From assembly GCF_030867145.1 (NCBI RefSeq), contig NC_134441.1, positions 5,458,992 to 5,522,991 on the forward strand: a DNA stretch of 64,000 bases, given 5' to 3'. Under the pieces are notes generated by a model that did no database searches, was not told the DNA's origin, and saw nothing but the letters and a program-made list of their open reading frames with translations. The stretch's first letter is position 1. Every line of letters starts with the position of its first letter. The position numbers and the translations under genes were made by a program. Positions 49,409-64,000 of the stretch are shown here, piece after piece. Source of the stretch: Opisthocomus hoazin. Lineage: Eukaryota; Chordata; Aves; Opisthocomiformes; Opisthocomidae.

Positions 49409-49420
49409 CCAGCAGGTGGG
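49409..49420 (+). promoter_or_regulatory. Second CTCF-like motif (CCAGCAGGTGGG)
   Basis: Plus-strand CCAGCAGGTGGG matches CCASYAGRKGGC at 11 of 12 positions (final C is G). It points away from the motif at 48922-48934, with about 475 bp between them. Confidence 0.35.
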
Positions 49421-50254
49421 CTGGCTGCTCTGCTCCACCGTGTGCGTGGCAAATGACACCGAGCACGGGACCCTGACGCGGGAGCAAGGGCACAGCTGGA
49501 CCCGGAGCAGACTATGGCAGTTTGGTGAAGAGTGTGAGACTACAGAGGGAAAAGCATCTGCCGATGCCCTAGCCCTCTGGGGCTACGCACCACAGGCTCT
49601 TGACAGTCGGAGTGCTGAGGCTGTGTTCCGTTTTCTTGGGTTCTTTTTCCTCTTGCAGTAGAAGCTTTTTAACAGTAGATGTCACGTTTGCATAACGGAG
49701 CAATAGATTCTACCTACGGACGAGCGATTTTGTGCAAGGCCTGCCTGGAACGACACAGGGCTCCGTCGCAGGGGATGCTGTCGCCTGTCCTCTGGGTGCC
49801 AGGGCCAAGAAAAGCCCTAAATCATGAACCGCTCTGGGTGCGTGCGCTTGCATATTTTTCTTCGGTTTCTACTGCGAGGCACTGCTGAAGGTGGAGGCTT
49901 GGTCGCAGCTCAGCACTCGCACTCTGCTTGGGTGCAGGTTTGCTTGCAGAAAGTGTTCAGATGTAGAGAGGTCTGAGCCTGTATGGGGCAGACGGTACCG
50001 GCTTTCTGCAGGGGAAAGCAAGCCCAGGCCCCTTGGCTTGGGAGTTGGATCTTTGCAAGGAAATTAAGAAAAAGCAAGTCTCTAGACTTCGGCTTTCTTC
50101 AAATCTCTCTATCCTTGGAAAATTCTGGAGTGCTCACAAAGTGGAAAAGGTTCGAAACCATGAAGAAATAGATTTTAAGGTGGCAGAAAAACTGTGATGT
50201 AGTATTTTGTCAGCCCTTATTATAAATTTAATTGAGCTTTACTGGCTAACTTGG

Positions 50255-50338
50255 CAGGGTTTGGCAATACCTGTGAATGATCTTTTTGGTCCAAACTAGG
50301 AGTTTCAGGGATTTGGCAATATTGTAAATGATCTTACT
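50255..50338. repeat. Imperfect tandem duplication, period about 51 bp
   Basis: CAGGGTTTGGCAATACCTGTGAATGATCTT at 50255-50284 recurs as CAGGGATTTGGCAATATTGTAAATGATCTT at 50306-50335 with a few substitutions. This looks like a local duplication that has since diverged. Confidence 0.75.
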
Positions 50339-51221
50339 TTACACTGTTGTCATATGTTCATGTGCAAATGACGATCTTTAAAAAAAAAACAACAAGTATG
50401 GTACCTCTAGTTTAGACAGAATACTTTTAATATAGAAATCTTTGTAAATACATTAATTGCAGTTCATAAAAAATAAGTTCTGAATCTTTACACCATGGTC
50501 AAACACAGACAGATTAAAATCCATTTCTGACTCAAAGAAGCAATTAACCAAAGTGGAAGAAAGCTATGTTCTTCCAATAAAAACTATCCTAAAACAAGAA
50601 ACCCGCCTCACTCCTCAAACTGAAGACTAATTTCAGCACATCTGTGTTATGCAGAGCATACAGTACTTGATTGGCAACATCAAAACAAGCCTAGCCCAAA
50701 AGAAAAAATTGTTTTCTTTATATGCATTTCAGTATCGGAGGCGATGGGTCTGCAGCGTGCAGCTGCAGTAACGGCCACTGTAAATAACAAGGCTCTGCTT
50801 TTGAAAAGCCACTGTGCAGTTCACTGTCCGAACGCGATGATGTGGATCAGGATCTCGGCAGGTGTGAGCTGGTCCGCGAGCTGGAGCAGAAGGAGGTTGC
50901 AGGCCCTCTGAGGATCGGGCTCTTTTAGAAGTCCTGGTGGGCCCTGGCGAGAACGCGTGCAGGTGAAGGTTGATGTGCACAACGCTGGCCTGAGGCCTCC
51001 GGTCCCCTTTGGGTAGTTTGGCAGCCGTGGGGTCTTCTCTAGCAAAGCCACTACGCCCAAGGGCTGGAAACCACCTTCCTGAGCTGCAGCGTAATCGATT
51101 TGGATCTGTGTTCTGATTTTGGTCCTGGTCCAACCCCAAATCCAGTTCAAACTGGAACCTCTATAAAATCTTGGGTACTTTGGGTCCAGGGCAATTTTGT
51201 TTCTCGCTCTCTCTGTAATTT

Positions 51222-51246
51222 TTTCTTTTTCTTTTTTTTTTTTTTT
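51222..51246. repeat. T-rich tract
   Basis: Nearly uninterrupted thymine with two cytosines (TTTTTTCTTTTTC then T15). It lies just left of the minisatellite block. No target-site duplication or poly(A)-signal context marks it as the tail of a retrocopy. Confidence 0.8.
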
Positions 51247-51298
51247 CCTGGTAAAATTTTTGTTCCTTGAAAAACACTTCTGTGCGCTTTAACTTCAA

Positions 51299-51465
51299 AA
51301 CATTGATGCCAACCCCATGAATAGTCCAACAGTGCCAATGGTAACAATAGCATCAGTGCCAGCACCCTCACAGTATTATTAACATCAGTGCCAACAGCAT
51401 CACGCAGATCTATGCCAGCAGGCCAATGGTGTCAACAACGCTGATGCCAACAGGCCAGAAGCAAT
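51299..51465. repeat. Degenerate minisatellite, core (A/C)TCAGTGCCAACAG
   Basis: Six related copies of a GATGCCAAC / CAGTGCCAACAG core occur at about 51305, 51330, 51351, 51383, 51410 and 51440, spaced about 20 to 30 bp. Two copies also carry GGCCAATGGT or GTGCCAATGGT. Copies are diverged, so the array is old or unstable. Confidence 0.6.
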
Positions 51466-51477
51466 GAAGAACCCCTC

Positions 51478-51600
51478 AGTAATAAACCAGCATGCAAAGC
51501 CTCACGCTACGGTGTTGTCCCACAATAACAAACCCCTGTGCCCAGCCCGGTTCTCATTAACAGCTTTACAATAACACACCCTGGTGCAAGGGCAATTAAA
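51478..51600. repeat. Degenerate tandem repeat, period about 43-46 bp
   Basis: Three diverged units start with AGTAATAAACCAGCATGC (51478), CACAATAACAAACCCCTGTG (51521) and TACAATAACACACCCTGGTG (51567). The array lies next to the shorter-period array at 51299-51465. Confidence 0.5.
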
Positions 51601-52404
51601 CGAAAACACCAAGGTGTGTATACCCTGGAAGAGAGGAATATTCAGATGTTTCTGGAGCTGAGGGGCAAATGAAATAAACGATTAAGGATTTTGTTGACTG
51701 CGCTTTTCCAGTTTCTTCCGTCCAAGTGCAATGGTGGCAGCTGGAGCTCTTTTTCAACTGGCACAAGCCTGAGCTCTAGGAGCACTTGCAAGCAGCAAGT
51801 GGTTTGACTCTGGTGTGCTTTACGTTTGAGAGCATCTCCCATTCTAGCTGCTCAACAGAGGAACCTTGTCTAACAGGTAATTCAAGGGTTAACTTGAGAA
51901 TCTGACCCAAAAGCATCTTTATAGAATCACTGCATTTCCAGTGTGTAATCTTACTATTCCTGGGCTAGTTCAGGCCTTGAGGACACAAACTTTTCTCCAA
52001 AGGGCAGGAAGGATTGTGCCTTTTCCAAAACTTGCAGCTTGCACATGGAGGAGGAGGAGGTCTGGTCTGTTGCTGCAGAGGGGGCTGGCACAGCTCCAGA
52101 AGTGTAGCAGTAAGTTGACAGTTTGCAAACCCCCCGTAGCCCTACTTTCCCAGATCTCCTCGGGTCCGTACCCAGAACGGCAGTGCAGGTGCAGGGCATC
52201 CCAGCGCAGCCACGTCTTGCAGTGGTGGCCTAGGAGTTAGGATGCGCTAAGCAGCTTTCATAACTTACTCCCAGTCTACACCTCAGTGCAAGTAGCGATT
52301 CTGCTTCGTTTCCTTTTGAACAGTAGATTGATGTCATGACCAAAGAGTTCCTCTCTGTCTGAAAACCAATCTTTTTCTTTCCAAGCAGCTGTCAGTCGGT
52401 GGTT

Positions 52405-52551
52405 CTTCTTTATTTATTTATTTATTTTTTTTTTTATTAAGAGAACAGGAAGACTTTTCTTGGTTGCCTTTGCCAAAAGTGGAGGAATCAAGGGACAAAC
52501 AAATTGTCCCTGAAAATATCGGGTATCTCTGTCAGCGCTGCTTCAGAAGCT
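52405..52551 (-). terminator. ADAM28: ADAM28 3' UTR with clustered poly(A) signals
   Basis: Downstream of the stop codon the minus strand has about 110 nt of UTR, then AATAAA at 52433-52438 and overlapping AATAAA copies made by a (TAAA)n repeat at 52409-52428. Transcript cleavage is therefore expected near 52.38-52.42 kb. The repeat may let cleavage occur at several nearby sites. Confidence 0.65.

Positions 52552-64000
<11,449 letters not shown>

Larger units (their letters stand above)
49421..52404. other. Intergenic DNA downstream of ADAM28
   Basis: Apart from the 51-bp duplication and the minisatellites I find nothing gene-like here. Minus-strand reading frames at 50729-51139 and 50821-51150 have no recognisable domain and overlap each other in different frames. 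Sequence 50400-50700 is A-rich on the plus strand without a clear repeat family. Confidence 0.55.

Noticed and set aside
49191..49661. 156-codon plus-strand open frame
   Set aside because: No recognisable family; it overlaps open frames on the other strand and spans the second CTCF-like motif.
50729..51150. Minus-strand frames considered as the ADAM28 terminal exon
   Set aside because: They lack a phase-matching strong acceptor with a sensible tail. The 52552-52584 exon has an excellent acceptor, the right phase, a stop and nearby poly(A) signals.

Overview
This window is vertebrate nuclear DNA, most likely from a bird. It holds a CR1 LINE with the typical 3' end ((ATTCTGTG)n tail), a second CR1 fragment, several degraded amniote-type core-SINE remnants, and a spliced ADAM-family gene with canonical GT/AG introns. 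There are no prokaryotic operons, ribosome binding sites or CRISPR arrays. The species cannot be named from the sequence alone.

Right end (about 52.4 to 64.0 kb, minus strand): the 3' two thirds of an ADAM metalloprotease-disintegrin gene, best matched to ADAM28. I placed sixteen coding exons whose phases join without a break: second half of the metalloprotease domain with an intact HExxHxxGxxHD zinc site and Met-turn, disintegrin domain, cysteine-rich domain, EGF-like domain, one transmembrane helix, a proline-rich cytoplasmic tail, and a very short last coding exon followed by clustered poly(A) signals. The exons add up to 1,698 nt, a multiple of three (565 residues plus stop). The 5' half (signal peptide, prodomain, start of the protease) lies beyond the right edge. 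The window's last bases look like the donor site of the preceding exon.

Left and centre (1 to about 52.4 kb): no protein-coding gene I can support. The open reading frames there are short, overlap on both strands and show no recognisable domain. The region contains repeats (CR1 at 31.5 kb and 44.2 kb; SINE-like remnants near 19.4, 24.0, 29.6, 36.5 and 40.5 kb), long homopolymers (A24, A24, T44, C18), and an AT-rich block at 12.6 to 15.2 kb that reads like conserved non-coding DNA. It also contains discrete sequence signals: a perfect 13-bp-stem hairpin at 660, an 18-bp palindrome enclosing a CArG box at 19,974, another 18-bp palindrome at 38,541, a CpG-dense patch at 39.3 kb, two CTCF-like motifs pointing away from each other around a G-quadruplex motif at 48.9 to 49.4 kb, and degenerate minisatellites at 51.3 to 51.6 kb. 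In mammals ADAM28 sits next to ADAMDEC1/ADAM7 and a gene desert before the neurofilament genes, so a gene-poor flank downstream of ADAM28 fits known synteny. I see no sign of ADAM7 or ADAMDEC1 here.

I found no clearly new biological system. The points most worth a second look are the candidate insulator just downstream of ADAM28, the triple E-box repeat inside an ADAM28 intron, the tail architecture of the gene, and the palindromic sites in the desert.
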